From assembly GCA_019418235.1 (NCBI GenBank), contig DYCH01000011.1, positions 718 to 24,059 on the forward strand: DNA of 23,342 nt, written 5' to 3'. Made by a program: the position numbers and the translations under genes. The notes under the pieces were generated by a model. That model ran no database searches. It was not told where the DNA came from and saw only the letters and a program-made list of their open reading frames with translations. The stretch comes from Sutterella sp. (GTDB taxonomy: Bacteria > Pseudomonadota > Gammaproteobacteria > Burkholderiales > Burkholderiaceae_F). This document shows, one piece after another, positions 22,570-23,342 of the stretch; the first letter of the stretch is position 1, and each line of letters opens with the position of its first letter.

Positions 22570-23342
22570 ATGTACTCATTAAACGAATTTATCGTTCGTA
22601 CTTCCGTTGCTTTGACCGGTGTCGCCCTTTCTTTTTCGGTCATTGCAGCTCCCCAAGAATACAAAGTTCTCCACAACGCCAAACCCATTCCCAATGTAAA
22701 AACGCTCGATGTTTTCAAAGACGGTGTTTATCACTTTTATGAAAAAAACGAGAGTTACTTCAAAGCTGGGAAACGCCAAGGCAGTACTTACAGATTAGGG
22801 ACGTCGTTTACCCAAGGGATGCCCAAGCAATTTAGCTACGGGGGTAACCGTGATTGGGTGGTTGTTAACGGCCATATGCAAAAGCCATCAGCGGTTCAAA
22901 GACTTCGTGTATTGAACCAAAATCGTGTCTCTGTTGAAGGCAACGCTCGCGATGCCTTAGTGGTATCACTTAAAGCCTATGATGTCTCCGGCAAACCCAT
23001 TCAAAGTTTTTTAACGGGACACAATAGTCGTCCTACTAAAACAGCCGAAAACATCTCCTCCGGCTACCGCTTCAGTAAAGGCTCCGTTGCCTATGTCCCG
23101 ACTTTTCAAGTTGTCACGGATAAAGTCGTCATTCCTAATAAAGACGTCTTGACGGGTCAAAAGAACATCGAAAGCTTTCTCAAGACGTTCTCAGGCAAGA
23201 TTCCTAACTGCTTAAGCTACGAAAAACGCTCCGGGTATCAACCCTATGCCATCCGATTTATCAATCGAAAAGGCAATAATGGTGAGATTGAAATTTTCCA
23301 CGCTAAACGCTCGAGTGTCTTCTGTGAAGCCGTTGGTAAGCG
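22570..23342 (+). CDS. Exported protein of unknown function, N-terminal part (runs off the window)
   Basis: An open frame from the ATG at 22570 continues for 257 codons to the window edge without a stop. GAGG lies 5 bases before the ATG. The first 26 residues are a signal peptide (MYSLNEFIVRTSVALTG, then VALSFSVIAA) with likely cleavage after IAA. The mature part is basic and rich in Lys, Tyr, Gly and Val: VLHNAKPIPNVKTLDVFKDG, YHFYEKNESYFKAGKRQGS, DWVVVNGHMQKPSAVQ, GKIPNCLSYEKRSGYQPYAI. Two cysteines, in IPNCLSY and VFCEAVG, may form a disulfide in the periplasm. I recognise no family. It is divergent from the old yellow enzyme gene. Confidence 0.8.
   Translation, partial: MYSLNEFIVRTSVALTGVALSFSVIAAPQEYKVLHNAKPIPNVKTLDVFKDGVYHFYEKNESYFKAGKRQGSTYRLGTSFTQGMPKQFSYGGNRDWVVVNGHMQKPSAVQRLRVLNQNRVSVEGNARDALVVSLKAYDVSGKPIQSFLTGHNSRPTKTAENISSGYRFSKGSVAYVPTFQVVTDKVVIPNKDVLTGQKNIESFLKTFSGKIPNCLSYEKRSGYQPYAIRFINRKGNNGEIEIFHAKRSSVFCEAVGK

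Overview
The window reads as a chromosomal segment of a host-associated proteobacterium. The best guess is a betaproteobacterium of the Sutterellaceae type (Sutterella, Parasutterella, Turicimonas). The reasons are a type V autotransporter with a C-terminal beta-barrel ending in Phe (so a Gram-negative), a monofunctional RelA carrying the ExDD motif, an RhlE-like helicase, moderate GC, and a gene set weighted towards peptide, amino-acid and purine use rather than sugars. The genus is inference; no rRNA is present. No transposase, integrase, CRISPR array or phage gene was seen, and no gene-free stretch exceeds 300 bases.

Layout. 28-2700 (-) is an autotransporter with a Pro-rich linker. 2866-4613 (-) is an adenine deaminase gene split by a -1 frameshift. 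Divergent from it, 4769-6259 (+) is a PepD-type M20 dipeptidase ending in a strong terminator. 6349-7224 (-) is a LysR regulator, divergent from a four-gene rightward cluster at 7334-10449: a Tat-exported alpha/beta hydrolase, a Tat-exported cyclophilin-like protein, a DUF3737 beta-helix protein and a flavodoxin-like reductase, closed by a bidirectional terminator. 10517-12921 (-) holds relA followed by a small membrane protein. 13102-14469 (-) is an RhlE-like helicase, divergent from a tRNA-dihydrouridine synthase (14608-15594, +). The latter meets tail to tail, with overlapping stop codons, an L-aspartate dehydrogenase (15591-16391, -). Two tandem AGCS alanine/glycine:sodium symporter paralogues follow (16568-17935 and 18131-19498, +), each with its own terminator. 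19551-20861 (-) is a protein with a degenerate GGDEF and an intact EAL domain. 21107-21183 (+) is a tRNA with anticodon CAT, probably tRNA-Ile2. 21274-22305 (-) is an old-yellow-enzyme family oxidoreductase, and 22570-23342 (+) is the start of an exported protein cut by the window end.

How the parts may work together. PepD, the two AGCS symporters and aspartate dehydrogenase fit an organism feeding on peptides and amino acids; adenine deaminase would add purine nitrogen but appears broken here. The LysR-adjacent cluster is the most system-like part. Its first two genes share a copied module consisting of promoter, leader and Tat signal peptide fused to unrelated mature proteins, suggesting co-regulated export of two different periplasmic proteins, with a cytoplasmic flavoprotein and a beta-helix protein behind them. 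Other noteworthy signals are sequence boxes shared between distant promoter regions, a possible Shine-Dalgarno-masking switch upstream of the EAL gene, and a hairpin over the ribosome binding site of the helicase.
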